Shown here: positions 24,448-32,970 of the stretch, piece after piece | Layout of the letters: each line of letters starts with the position of its first letter | Numbering within the stretch: position 1 is the stretch's first letter | From: Planctomycetales bacterium | Lineage (GTDB): Bacteria > Planctomycetota > Planctomycetia > Pirellulales > Pirellulaceae | Direction: 5' to 3' | DNA: 45,268 bases | Assembly: GCA_020427005.1 (NCBI GenBank) | Contig: JAGQOY010000033.1 | Span: 1 to 45,268 of the forward strand | The notes under the pieces: model-generated | Seen by the model: the letters and a program-made list of their open reading frames with translations, nothing else | Database searches by the model: none | What the model was told of the DNA's origin: nothing | Position numbers and translations under genes: made by a program

Positions 24448-25413
24448 ATGTTTGAATTTGCTGATCTATTCGAATGGTTATCAGCCCAGGGCCTGAACGC
24501 TTGGTGCAAGGAGTTGAAGCGGTTGTGTAATCTTCGACTTCAAGATGAACATCACGGAACTATGCAGCAGTGGCGGCAGGCCTGGTTAGATTTGCCACAT
24601 GTTTCAGATGGCCAAGTTGATGGTACCAATGCAGCGGTAGAAATTAAGGGCAGCCTACCGCCGGACCAAATCCCGGCCTTACGTCACGGTCTAATGGCGT
24701 TCCATCCATGGCGTAAAGGACCGTTTCGATTTTTTGGTCAGACCATCGATAGCGAATGGCGATCCGATTGGAAATGGGATCGAATAAAGGACGCAATTGA
24801 TCTAAATAATAAACGTGTCTTGGATGTAGGTTGCGGCAATGGCTACTACGGCTGGCGCATGTTGGCCGCAGGGGCCGATAGGGTATTGGGATGCGAGCCA
24901 TTTCTCCTCTATTGTGCACAGTTTGCGGCAGCCAAAAAATATGCTCCTTTAGCGCCGCATCACGTAGTGCCACTGGCGGATCATGAACTGCCTTTCGGGC
25001 GAATTTGGGACGTCGTATTCTCGATGGGAGTCCTTTACCATCGCACGAGCCCAATCGACCACTTGCAAAAGCTTCGATCAGTATTGAAACCACAAGGGCA
25101 GCTTATTCTCGAAACTCTAATAATCGAAGATCCAACCCAATCCGTGTTGGTCCCCGAAAATCGGTATGCCAAGATGCGAAACGTTTGGTTCATACCCAGT
25201 ATTGAAATGTTAGAATTGTGGCTGCGCCGAACGGGTTTCTATGACATTACTTTATTGAATGTTTCGAATACAAATTTAGACGAGCAGCGCCCCACAGAGT
25301 GGATGAAGTTTGAATCCTTAATTCATTTTCTGGATGAAAAGGATCTTTCCAAAACCATCGAAGGGTATCCCGCGCCGGTACGCGCTTTGGTGTTAGCCCG
25401 ATGCTCAATTTGA
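24448..25413 (+). CDS. cmoB: tRNA U34 carboxymethyltransferase
   Basis: CmoB moves the carboxymethyl group from carboxy-SAM to 5-hydroxyuridine-34, giving uridine 5-oxyacetic acid, which broadens wobble reading. The 321 residues match the usual family length (323 in E. coli). The marker segments are RKGPFRFFGQTIDSEWRSDW, the SAM-site VLDVGCGNGYYGWRMLAAGA, VFSMGVLYHRTSP, YAKMRNVWFIPS and the C-terminal EGYPAPVRALVLARC. The ATG follows the cmoA stop directly with no gap. The hydroxylated substrate would come from TrhP, encoded at 35258-36658 on the other strand. Neighbouring gene 25459-26364 follows in the same direction within 45 bases and may share the transcript. Confidence 0.95.
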   Translation: MFEFADLFEWLSAQGLNAWCKELKRLCNLRLQDEHHGTMQQWRQAWLDLPHVSDGQVDGTNAAVEIKGSLPPDQIPALRHGLMAFHPWRKGPFRFFGQTIDSEWRSDWKWDRIKDAIDLNNKRVLDVGCGNGYYGWRMLAAGADRVLGCEPFLLYCAQFAAAKKYAPLAPHHVVPLADHELPFGRIWDVVFSMGVLYHRTSPIDHLQKLRSVLKPQGQLILETLIIEDPTQSVLVPENRYAKMRNVWFIPSIEMLELWLRRTGFYDITLLNVSNTNLDEQRPTEWMKFESLIHFLDEKDLSKTIEGYPAPVRALVLARCSI

Positions 25414-25458
25414 CCTAGGTAAGTGAAGGATTGGTTACAAACTGGTAGGAGCCAGATG

Positions 25459-26364
25459 ATGGAAATTAGGTGGCGAAGTTCTCCCTTGGTAAGTGCGATA
25501 CATGTGGCCTACTGTATAGCCGGTGGTCGGCAACTGACTTGTCAGTTATCTGAGGATTTTAGACAGAGTTGTGTCGAACTCAATCAACTTCCCACAGCGT
25601 TCCACACGCAAGCTTGGCAATTTTGGTCAGAAATGCTGACGTGCGCTGGAGAGGGGCTCAGTCGGGGAGAATTTGCCAAGCTGCTTCTTAGGCGATGCGG
25701 TGTTTTGGAACAGAGCCGTCCAGGGCTATTACCACTTGTCAGTGGGCTTATCGCCAATCTGGAGCTGTCGTTTGCTGGACAGTTTCCCAAGTTTTCCGAA
25801 GAAATTAGGCTACGTAGTCAGCTACTCGAACAACTTTGGATGTCATACGGACCAGGTTTGATGCACAGTATTGGGCGACAAACGGAAAGTGAATTGATTG
25901 TCGAGTCTGCACAGGTCTTTGTGTTGCAGCCCATCGTCGGAGGGGCAGGCTATGCTACTTTGAGATCTAATCGCGCGTACCTAGAAGGAATCTTGGCAAA
26001 CGTTCAACCTGTACTGCCGGAGTATTTGCGGCTAGCGCACTTAGTAGCTCAACTCGATTTTGAGCGCCCGGTTTTCAGCGAACTAATCCACGGTTATCGT
26101 TTGCCGCTAATTGCGGGACTTTCGACTTTACCAGCAACATTGCGAGCCGCTGAGGAATTAGGCTTGTGTGCGGTTGACGAGAAACTGCTGACCGAGGCCG
26201 TTCGGCTTTGGGTGCTAAGCGAACATCAGGAATCTCCGATAACCGACGCTCAAGTATTGGCAATGACACTTAACACTTGGTGGGAAACCTATCAAGCGTC
26301 TCGCCCCGCTTGGCGGGTAGCCTTGACCGCACTTGAGCGAATGATCTTTTCTGCGAAGAACTAG
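25459..26364 (+). CDS. Unknown protein downstream of cmoB, 301 aa
   Basis: I do not recognise this protein. It is probably cytoplasmic and alpha-helical, with no signal peptide or clear membrane helix. Visible features are a GEGLSRGEFAKLLLRRC segment near residue 70, LVSGLIANLELSFAGQFPKF in the middle, VLQPIVGGAGYATL, and a Trp-rich C-terminus (NTWWETYQASRPAWRVALTAL). The start at ATG 25459 is set by AGGAG at 25447-25451; an ATG three bases earlier and a GTG at 25423 are alternatives. It lies directly after cmoAB on the same strand, so an accessory role in the cmo5U pathway is possible, but only proximity supports that. Confidence 0.75.
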   Translation: MEIRWRSSPLVSAIHVAYCIAGGRQLTCQLSEDFRQSCVELNQLPTAFHTQAWQFWSEMLTCAGEGLSRGEFAKLLLRRCGVLEQSRPGLLPLVSGLIANLELSFAGQFPKFSEEIRLRSQLLEQLWMSYGPGLMHSIGRQTESELIVESAQVFVLQPIVGGAGYATLRSNRAYLEGILANVQPVLPEYLRLAHLVAQLDFERPVFSELIHGYRLPLIAGLSTLPATLRAAEELGLCAVDEKLLTEAVRLWVLSEHQESPITDAQVLAMTLNTWWETYQASRPAWRVALTALERMIFSAKN

Positions 26365-26462
26365 AGATTCTTGTCTACAGTATAAGTCATAATCAGGTTT
26401 CGAAGATTCGCACTTGATAAACTTGCTCCAATTAGAGAACCGTTCTGTATGAGGAAAATCAT

Positions 26463-28067
26463 ATGAAGTCCTATCGCGCTTTGGTCGGCTGGGTACTTAC
26501 ATTTGTGCTCGCTTTTTCGCAGGCTCTGGTGGGCGCACCTCCCAACCCACCTGCTGGTTTTGTTGCCATCTTCAACGGACAGGATTTGGCCGGTTGGCAT
26601 GGGCTCAATCCTCATTCGGTAGCAAAACTAGAGGGTGACAAGCGTGAGACGACCTTACAACGAATGAGAGATGAGTTTTCGACGCATTGGCGCGTTGAAA
26701 ACGGCGAGCTCGTGAACGATGGCACTGGACCTTATGCTACTACCGACGCTGAGTTCCAGGATTATGAACTGCATATCGAATATAAAACGGTTCCTGGAGC
26801 AGATAGCGGGATTTACTTGCGAGGCGTTCCTCAAGTGCAAATCTGGGACCGTGGGCAGACATTCGACCCCAAACGCCCAGATCGGCATCCGGACCTCGGT
26901 TCTGGTGGGCTTTTCAATAATACTCCCAAAACACTTGGGCGGGATCCAATTATGATTGCTGATCGCCCGTTTGGTGAGTGGAACCAGTTTGTAATCCGAC
27001 ATATTGGAAATCGCGTTTGGGTAACGCTAAACAATAAAGTCGTTGTGGATGGCTCGATGATGGAAAATTACTGGGACCGCTCGCAGAAGCTTCCAGAATC
27101 CGGCCCCTTCATGTTGCAGACGCATGGAGGTGAAATTCGTTGGCGAAATATCTATGTTAAACCGATTAGCAAAGCAGAGGCTAGACGAGCATTGGCCACC
27201 GCGCCCATTCCCAACCCAACTTATTACAACGTTAGCTATGGGCCACATCCAAAACAATTGATACATTTTTGGAAGGCAGAATCGGAACAACCGACTCCGG
27301 TGCTCTTTTTTGTTCATGGAGGCGGGTGGATGAATGGAGGGAGGCTAAATGGATTAACAGGAATTCTCAGTGACTTTTTGTCGGCTGGAATTTCTGTTGC
27401 TTCTATCGAATATCGGTTTATTCCGGAGGCTACCGAAGATGGCGAAGTGCCGCCGGTAAGAGGTCCCTTGCACGATGCCGCGCGGGCTCTTCAGTTTCTT
27501 CGGAGCCAGGCCGATGCTTGGAATATTGATAAGTCTAGGATTGCTGCCAGTGGTGGTTCAGCCGGAGCGTGTACCAGTCTTTGGCTGGCTTTCCATCCTG
27601 ATCTCGCTGATCCGAGCAGTTCCGACCCCGTCGCGCGTGAGTCGACGCGTTTGCTGTGTGCAGGAGTAACAGGCGCTCAAACCACATTAGACCCAGTTCA
27701 GATGCGAACCTGGACTCCCAATAGTCGATACGGTGGACATGCCTTTGGTTTTATGGCTGACCCCAAAGATCGAGATGCACAATTCACCAAGTTTCATGAT
27801 TCTCGAGACTCGATTTCCCAATGGATTGCAGAATATTCACCCTACGCACTGGTATCGGCAGACGATCCGCCAGTCTATCTCTATTATTCGGCACCCCCGG
27901 CATTGGGAGAGGAGCAAAAGGACCCTACTCACACAGCAAATTTTGGTGTGATGCTCCAAAAGCACTGCCACGAATTAGGCACAATATGCGAACTTTATTA
28001 TCCAGGAGATGAGGGAGTTGAGCATTCCTCGGTTAAAGATTACCTAATCGAGCGATTGAAGCTCTAA
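26463..28067 (+). CDS. Secreted fusion of DUF1080 (3-keto-disaccharide hydrolase-like) and alpha/beta hydrolase
   Basis: A 534-residue exported protein with two enzymatic modules. After the signal peptide (to about residue 27, ending ALVGAPP) comes a DUF1080 domain to about 235, with the signature FVAIFNGQDLAGWHG, EYKTVPGADSGIYLRG and GEIRWRNIYVKP. This jelly-roll fold covers 3-keto-glycoside hydrolases and related carbohydrate binders. The second half, about 250-534, is an HSL/BD-FAE-like esterase: oxyanion motif FVHGGGWMNGG, nucleophile Ser in ASGGSAGACTS, and a candidate His in GDEGVEHSS. It may release esterified sugars after binding or hydrolysis by the first domain. ATG start; AGGAAAATC lies just upstream. 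It is flanked by the unknown gene and the hydrogenase block, with no functional link evident. Confidence 0.9.
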   Translation: MKSYRALVGWVLTFVLAFSQALVGAPPNPPAGFVAIFNGQDLAGWHGLNPHSVAKLEGDKRETTLQRMRDEFSTHWRVENGELVNDGTGPYATTDAEFQDYELHIEYKTVPGADSGIYLRGVPQVQIWDRGQTFDPKRPDRHPDLGSGGLFNNTPKTLGRDPIMIADRPFGEWNQFVIRHIGNRVWVTLNNKVVVDGSMMENYWDRSQKLPESGPFMLQTHGGEIRWRNIYVKPISKAEARRALATAPIPNPTYYNVSYGPHPKQLIHFWKAESEQPTPVLFFVHGGGWMNGGRLNGLTGILSDFLSAGISVASIEYRFIPEATEDGEVPPVRGPLHDAARALQFLRSQADAWNIDKSRIAASGGSAGACTSLWLAFHPDLADPSSSDPVARESTRLLCAGVTGAQTTLDPVQMRTWTPNSRYGGHAFGFMADPKDRDAQFTKFHDSRDSISQWIAEYSPYALVSADDPPVYLYYSAPPALGEEQKDPTHTANFGVMLQKHCHELGTICELYYPGDEGVEHSSVKDYLIERLKL

Positions 28068-28143
28068 TGGATGTTGGGTGTAATTGAAAACATTTTTTTT
28101 GAGAAATCTCAGGTAGAGATTCTCTTCAGAGGTCATTGATTTT

Positions 28144-28800
28144 GTGAAATATCAGACTTCGCAAAGCGACGAAGATCAGCATGACGAGTTGGTCGTTGGA
28201 ATTGGAAGCCCTCATGGCGATGACGCAGTCGGTTGGAACGTAATTGATTGCTTAGCAGAGTTCCTTTCCAGCTCACAGATGGAGCTTACAACTCGTCAGC
28301 AAAATCAATTTAGCAGCGAACTTTTAAGCCAATCCAAAAAACGATTCTCACTGCAAACTCGCAAAGCAGCAGTACCGCATGAGATCTTGGATTGGCTTTC
28401 CCCGACAAATCGAATCCATGTGGTGGATGCTGTTCTGAATCCACCTGGAGTAAACTGCTTTCAAGTTTCTATACTGAATTCGGAACTGCAGTTAATCGAG
28501 TATTTTCCGACTAGCCAACTGGGCAACCGAACAGGAGACCCAATTTCTACTTCGAAACTCATTCTTCACAATTGTGCTTCTACGCACAGCCTAGACATCC
28601 TGACTGTTTTGCGACTCGCCAATGAGTTGGGACAATTTCCGGCAGAATTGTTGCTGTGGACAATTGGGATTCAATCCACTTGCCTCACACCGCAAGAGGC
28701 AAGTATTTCGACAGAAACAACTGAGTTGGCGCGGACTTGCGCTGCCCTTATAGCAAGCTTTTTGATTCGAAGTCACGATCCATGCACGAACGCTCGCTAG
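28144..28800 (+). CDS. Hydrogenase maturation protease (M52, HyaD/HycI type)
   Basis: A 218-residue endopeptidase that would remove the C-terminal tail of a NiFe hydrogenase large subunit once nickel is inserted. The family start motif is VVGIGSPHGDDAVGWNV. Candidate nickel-sensing ligands are the acidic residue in GDDAVG, Asp in HVVDAVLNPPG and His in ASTHSLDILTVL, matching the positions Glu16, Asp62 and His93 known in HybD. It is longer than the usual 150-190 residues because of a Ser/Gln-rich insert at about 45-75. The start is GTG 28144 with GAGGT upstream. Its 3' end overlaps hypA by 19 bases, so the two are coupled. No large-subunit gene is in the window. Confidence 0.87.
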   Translation: MKYQTSQSDEDQHDELVVGIGSPHGDDAVGWNVIDCLAEFLSSSQMELTTRQQNQFSSELLSQSKKRFSLQTRKAAVPHEILDWLSPTNRIHVVDAVLNPPGVNCFQVSILNSELQLIEYFPTSQLGNRTGDPISTSKLILHNCASTHSLDILTVLRLANELGQFPAELLLWTIGIQSTCLTPQEASISTETTELARTCAALIASFLIRSHDPCTNAR

Positions 28801-29174
28801 TTCGGTTGCTGTTGCACCAGATTATTGAAGCCGCCCTAAAGAATTCGCTTGCACAAGGAAATTGCAGCGAAATCCGCGTTCGAAAAGTAGTCGTAGCTTG
28901 CGGTGAGCTCAGTGGAGTTGAGCCCGAACTTGTAAGCTTAGCATTCAACGAAATGCGTGGAAGCACTGACCACTCTGGGGTCACGACCGATCAGGCTGAA
29001 TTAGAAATTCGACGGCAGCCCATCTTGGCCAGATGTATAGAATGTGGTTTTGAATTCAAGGTTGAGGACTTCGAGTTCCTGTGCCCAACATGTAGGTCAA
29101 CAAATAACCAAGTGCTGGCCGGAGAAGATTTCCACTTGCAAACCATCGACATCGAATTGGATAATAGATTGTAG
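28782..29174 (+). CDS. hypA: Hydrogenase nickel metallochaperone HypA
   Basis: HypA passes nickel, with HypB, to the hydrogenase large-subunit precursor. The 130-residue protein begins MHERSLVRLLLHQI, with the invariant MHE in which His2 helps bind nickel. The zinc site is two Cys pairs, CIECGF and CPTCRS. The ATG at 28782 is fixed by this motif and lies inside the end of the protease gene, so the longer frame from TTG 28737 is rejected. A gap of 35 bases separates it from hypB. Confidence 0.95.
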   Translation: MHERSLVRLLLHQIIEAALKNSLAQGNCSEIRVRKVVVACGELSGVEPELVSLAFNEMRGSTDHSGVTTDQAELEIRRQPILARCIECGFEFKVEDFEFLCPTCRSTNNQVLAGEDFHLQTIDIELDNRL

Positions 29175-29209
29175 AGTTGACTTCTAAATGACTACTCGAA
29201 AATGAAACT

Positions 29210-29959
29210 ATGTCTCAGTCCACCATTCAGCATATTGAAGTTCATACGGATCTTGCCGAAGCCAAGAAGCGTGCGGCCTGCGAGTTTCGCACGTCTATGG
29301 CTAACCAGGGCACATTCGTTGTCAATCTAGTATCCTCTCCAGGTGCAGGAAAAACGAGTTTATTGGAAGCAACGGCGAAACACTGGGGAGCCTCTCACCA
29401 GTGTGCGGTCTTGGTGGGCGATCTCGCTACCCATCGAGACGCGGATCGTCTGGCCCCTTTTTTTCCCGTGCGACAATTGACAACTGGTGGCGCGTGCCAT
29501 TTGGAACTTGAGTTGGTCGCCAGGGGACTGGCTGAACTGCCGCAACTGCCCTACCAGTATCTGTTTATCGAGAATGTTGGAAATCTAGTTTGTCCCGCCT
29601 CGCACGATTTGGGTGAACATGTGCGGGTGGTTTTGGTAAGTACGACCGAAGGTGATGACAAACCTGGAAAATACCCAAAAATGTTTCGTACCAGCCAATT
29701 GCTCGTTGTAACGAAGACTGACTTACTGAACTATGTTCCGTTTTCGGTAGACAACCTGGTCCAAGATGCCCGCCGAATCCAGGGAAGCCTGGAAACCATT
29801 GAAGTATGCAGTCTATCACAGTTTGGCATATCTATTTGGTGCGACTGGCTGACCAAACAGCGAGAGCAAATGCTGCAGAATCAGACACTCTTCGCTGAAC
29901 GCGGGAATTGCCCAACGCAGCTCGCTGTCCCACCGAAAGTTACATCGTTTGCGAGATGA
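29210..29959 (+). CDS. hypB: Hydrogenase nickel-incorporation GTPase HypB
   Basis: HypB is the SIMIBI-class GTPase that drives nickel transfer with HypA. The 249-residue protein has a P-loop SSPGAGKTSLLE (about 43-54), the metal-binding TTGGACHLE (Cys-His pair) and ENVGNLVCPA (second Cys), then VVTKTDLLNYV for guanine binding. It has neither the N-terminal CxxCGC nickel motif nor a His-rich stretch, so it is a minimal form without nickel storage. The ATG at 29210 is used; there is no obvious Shine-Dalgarno. About 150 bases separate it from the hypF ATG, and they contain a repeated element, so hypF may have its own promoter. Confidence 0.95.
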   Translation: MSQSTIQHIEVHTDLAEAKKRAACEFRTSMANQGTFVVNLVSSPGAGKTSLLEATAKHWGASHQCAVLVGDLATHRDADRLAPFFPVRQLTTGGACHLELELVARGLAELPQLPYQYLFIENVGNLVCPASHDLGEHVRVVLVSTTEGDDKPGKYPKMFRTSQLLVVTKTDLLNYVPFSVDNLVQDARRIQGSLETIEVCSLSQFGISIWCDWLTKQREQMLQNQTLFAERGNCPTQLAVPPKVTSFAR

Positions 29960-30064
29960 CTTTTGGTAGGTAGGGACGGAGCTCCAGTGGAGGGGAGGGC
30001 ACTGCCCCTCTAACCGCTCGCGTTACTCGCAAATTGTTCCCGGCGGAAGTGATAGAACCAACTT

Positions 30065-30094
30065 CGATCAGCGAGAAGTGTCCAAAATCACCAC
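30065..30094 (+). repeat. 30-base upstream element, copy 2
   Basis: This is the second copy of the element at 748-777, with the same core AGCGAGAAGTGTC. It begins 53 bases before the ATG at 30118. Because the other copy sits at nearly the same distance from its ATG, it supports 30118 as the hypF start. Confidence 0.55.
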
Positions 30095-30117
30095 GAATTC
30101 AAATTACAGGCAGGACA

Positions 30118-32445
30118 ATGAAAGCGACTTCGGTTACAGATCGAATCGCGCAACGCTTGACCGTTTTGGGTAATGTTCAGGGATACGGTATACGACCTGA
30201 GGTAGCGAATCTAGCCAGAGAGCTGGGAGTCGGCGGCTGGATTCGGAATTGCAATTCCGGCATCGAGATCGAAGCTCAAGGCCTACCTCAATCGCTTCTT
30301 CAATTCTGTAATGAAGTGCGCAGCCTAGTTGGAGGATCCAGTTCAATTGCAGTGACCGAATCCCTCGTTACGGAACTCGCATCCGACTTTAAAATCGTTG
30401 CGAGTGACGTCAGTTCTATGCCTTGCTTTCCAATTCCACTCGATCGAGTCACTTGTCGACTTTGCATATCTGAGGCACTCAATCCGAGGAATAGACGCTA
30501 CGGATATGCACTTATCGGTTGCTCGAGGTGTGGGCCACGATATTCCATTATGTCGGCCACTCCTTACGATCGAGAACGTACAAGCATGGCACAATTCGAA
30601 ATGTGTTCAACTTGCACAGCAGAGTATGCTTGCCCGCAGGACAGACGATTTCACTCTCAAACCAATTGTTGCTGGCACTGCGGTCCACGCTTAACGTACG
30701 CTAACAGCCTGAATATGCTCACGGCTGACGATTTGAAGATTGGAACTAATCCGTCGAACGATTGGGATGTCCTTTGCCGTGCAGCTGAGGATATTCTTCA
30801 AGGCAGGATTGTCGCTATCAAAGGCTTGGGCGGTTATCAACTAGTCGGAGACGCAACCAATACGAAAGTGATACAACGAATAAGGGTTGGCAAGCACCGC
30901 CGACGGAAACCGTTGGCAATTATGGTGGCCAATTTGGAGATGGCTGACTCAATCGGCATCATCCGAAACGAAGAACGCCAAGCGTTATGTGACCCTAGTG
31001 GGCCAATCGTAATCGTCCAAGCGCGAGCTCAAAACTGCTTGCCAGATGAAATAAATCCCAACTTACGGGACCTGGGGATCATGTTGCCTACTTCGGCGCT
31101 ATATCACTTGATTTTCCAATACGTGCAAGTACCGCTGGTTGTCACGAGTGCCAATCTAGAAGGTGATCCTATCGCACACTCAAAAGGCGAACTCGAGCAG
31201 CTTGGATCCTTTGTCGATAGCTTTGTACATCACAATCGCCTCATTCTAAATCCAGTAGATGATAGCGTTGTTCACTGTTTCGCAGGGCAAGTCAATCCAA
31301 TACGAGCAGCGAGAGGCGTCGCTCCTATAGTTCTTGATATCCAGGCAGGTGGATGTCTAGCAGTCGGCGGACAGCAGAAAAACGCAATCGCAATATCGAA
31401 TGGTACGTTGAGCCTTTTAGGACCGCACCTGGGAGAACTGAATTCTTTGGCATCCCAAGATCGATTCCAAGACCATCTACGCAAGTTGAGCCAGTTGATA
31501 AATATTTCGCCAGATAGTTATGCATGTGATATGCATCCCGATTATTTTTCTTCAGCATGGTGCCATCGGCAGTTCGGCGAGCAAATGCTTGGCAATCGAT
31601 TGCGTCTTATTCAACATCATCACGCCCACGTCGCGGCTGTAATGTCAGAACACGGATTGCGTGACGAAAAAGTACTGGGTTTTGCATTTGATGGAACTGG
31701 CCTAGGTGAGAGAAATCACATTTGGGGCGGTGAAGTACTATTGGCATCTCTCGAAGGTTTCCAGCGGGTAGCCCACCTGCGACCATTCAATTTGCTGGGA
31801 GGTGATTCAGCGATTCGTGAACCGTTTCGTGTGGTTTCATCATTGCTGAAGGAAGCTTATGGTACCCAGTCCGTGGAAATTGCCAAAAATCTGAGGCTTG
31901 ATGTATCCAAACACATTCAGTATTGTCGGTTGGAATCCACGCCATGGGCATTTACGACAACCAGCATGGGACGACTGTTTGACGCGATTTCCTTTTTGAT
32001 CGCTCCTGAGCAAGATTTCGACTACGACGGCGGGCCAGCCATGTATCTTGAGTCTCTGTGTGACACAGAATGCAGCACCGCCTATCATTTTGACTTAACT
32101 GAGGCGGCAGTCATCGAGCTCGACTGGCGTCCTGTGGTCCGAGCTTTGGTTTTTGATTTGCTAGATCGAAATAAAGTGTCTCTTGGATGTCTCGCCACCA
32201 GATTTCATCGAGCCATTGCGAATTGCATCGGAAGATTGTCTATGCAGTTTACAGGCGTTCCAATTGTTCTGAGCGGCGGAGTCTTTCAGAACCGATTCTT
32301 AGTTGATCTTGTTAGAGGTTTAGCAGAGTTAACATACAGGCGAGTACTCTTTTCTGGACGTATTCCGGCAAATGACGGCGGTCTAGCGGCAGGACAGCTT
32401 GCCATACTTGCAAAAGCAAATTCGCGATCGGACAAGAAAGAATAA
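30118..32445 (+). CDS. hypF: Carbamoyltransferase HypF
   Basis: HypF makes the cyanide-ligand precursor for the hydrogenase iron by moving a carbamoyl group from carbamoyl phosphate to the C-terminal Cys of HypE. The 775-residue protein has the standard order: acylphosphatase-like domain (VQGYGIRP, WIRNCNSG), two zinc-finger pairs (CRLCISE with CSRCGPRYS; CSTCTAEY with CCWHCGPRL), a YrdC-like domain (IVAIKGLGGYQLVGDA, KHRRRKPLAIMV) and a Kae1-like domain (HHHAHVAAVMSEH, FAFDGTGLGERN, VLSGGVFQN). The usual VQGVGFRP is altered to VQGYGIRP, but the catalytic Arg and Asn remain. ATG 30118 is chosen over an upstream TTG at 30034. A gap of 258 bases follows before hypC. Confidence 0.95.
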   Translation: MKATSVTDRIAQRLTVLGNVQGYGIRPEVANLARELGVGGWIRNCNSGIEIEAQGLPQSLLQFCNEVRSLVGGSSSIAVTESLVTELASDFKIVASDVSSMPCFPIPLDRVTCRLCISEALNPRNRRYGYALIGCSRCGPRYSIMSATPYDRERTSMAQFEMCSTCTAEYACPQDRRFHSQTNCCWHCGPRLTYANSLNMLTADDLKIGTNPSNDWDVLCRAAEDILQGRIVAIKGLGGYQLVGDATNTKVIQRIRVGKHRRRKPLAIMVANLEMADSIGIIRNEERQALCDPSGPIVIVQARAQNCLPDEINPNLRDLGIMLPTSALYHLIFQYVQVPLVVTSANLEGDPIAHSKGELEQLGSFVDSFVHHNRLILNPVDDSVVHCFAGQVNPIRAARGVAPIVLDIQAGGCLAVGGQQKNAIAISNGTLSLLGPHLGELNSLASQDRFQDHLRKLSQLINISPDSYACDMHPDYFSSAWCHRQFGEQMLGNRLRLIQHHHAHVAAVMSEHGLRDEKVLGFAFDGTGLGERNHIWGGEVLLASLEGFQRVAHLRPFNLLGGDSAIREPFRVVSSLLKEAYGTQSVEIAKNLRLDVSKHIQYCRLESTPWAFTTTSMGRLFDAISFLIAPEQDFDYDGGPAMYLESLCDTECSTAYHFDLTEAAVIELDWRPVVRALVFDLLDRNKVSLGCLATRFHRAIANCIGRLSMQFTGVPIVLSGGVFQNRFLVDLVRGLAELTYRRVLFSGRIPANDGGLAAGQLAILAKANSRSDKKE

Positions 32446-32703
32446 TAAGCACTGCAAAACTTCTCGCATGAGTTTTGAGACGAAGTTACGAATATGGACT
32501 TTTGACGTCCGTGACAACAGAACCAGTTTGTATTAGAAATATGAATTCACTCGCAATTGATTGGCACTTGACAGGACAAGTCATGCATTCTCCCTTCCGA
32601 GGTCCGCGACGCGCACTGGGGCGAAGATGAGGGATGGTTAGGCCTCTACTTTTGTTGCGAAAAATTTGTTAACGAGAAATATGTAGCAAAGGACCTAATT
32701 ATT

Positions 32704-32970
32704 ATGTGCCTAGGAGTTCCAGGGCGCGTTGTGGAATGGCTCGATCGAAGTCCGTTGTTCGAGCGGGCGATTATCGAATTTGGTGGTGTGCGTAAAGAAT
32801 GCAACATGACCTGTACTCCGCAAGTCGAGGTTGGGCAGTATGTGATTATTCACGCTGGTATCGCCATCTGCCAAGTGAATGAGGATGCTGCCAATCGCTC
32901 TCTCGAGGAATTTACAAGACTAGGAACAGCAACTAGCTTGGAACCGTCCGATGTGGAGCCAAAGTCTTGA
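32704..32970 (+). CDS. hypC: Hydrogenase assembly chaperone HypC
   Basis: HypC, with HypD, holds the iron while CN and CO are added and delivers it to the large subunit. The 88-residue protein starts MCLGVPGRVVEW, with the essential Cys2 and the family signature, and continues with a short OB-fold (VGQYVIIHAGIAICQVNED). AAAGGA lies 13 bases upstream of the ATG. Its stop overlaps the TTG start of hypD in TTGA, so the partners are translationally coupled. The 258-base gap before it has no gene; TTGACG and TTGACA hexamers occur in it without clear -10 partners. Confidence 0.95.
   Translation: MCLGVPGRVVEWLDRSPLFERAIIEFGGVRKECNMTCTPQVEVGQYVIIHAGIAICQVNEDAANRSLEEFTRLGTATSLEPSDVEPKS

Noticed and set aside
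30034..30117. Upstream extension of hypF from a TTG
   Set aside because: The added residues are not part of the family, and the segment holds the repeated 30-base element.
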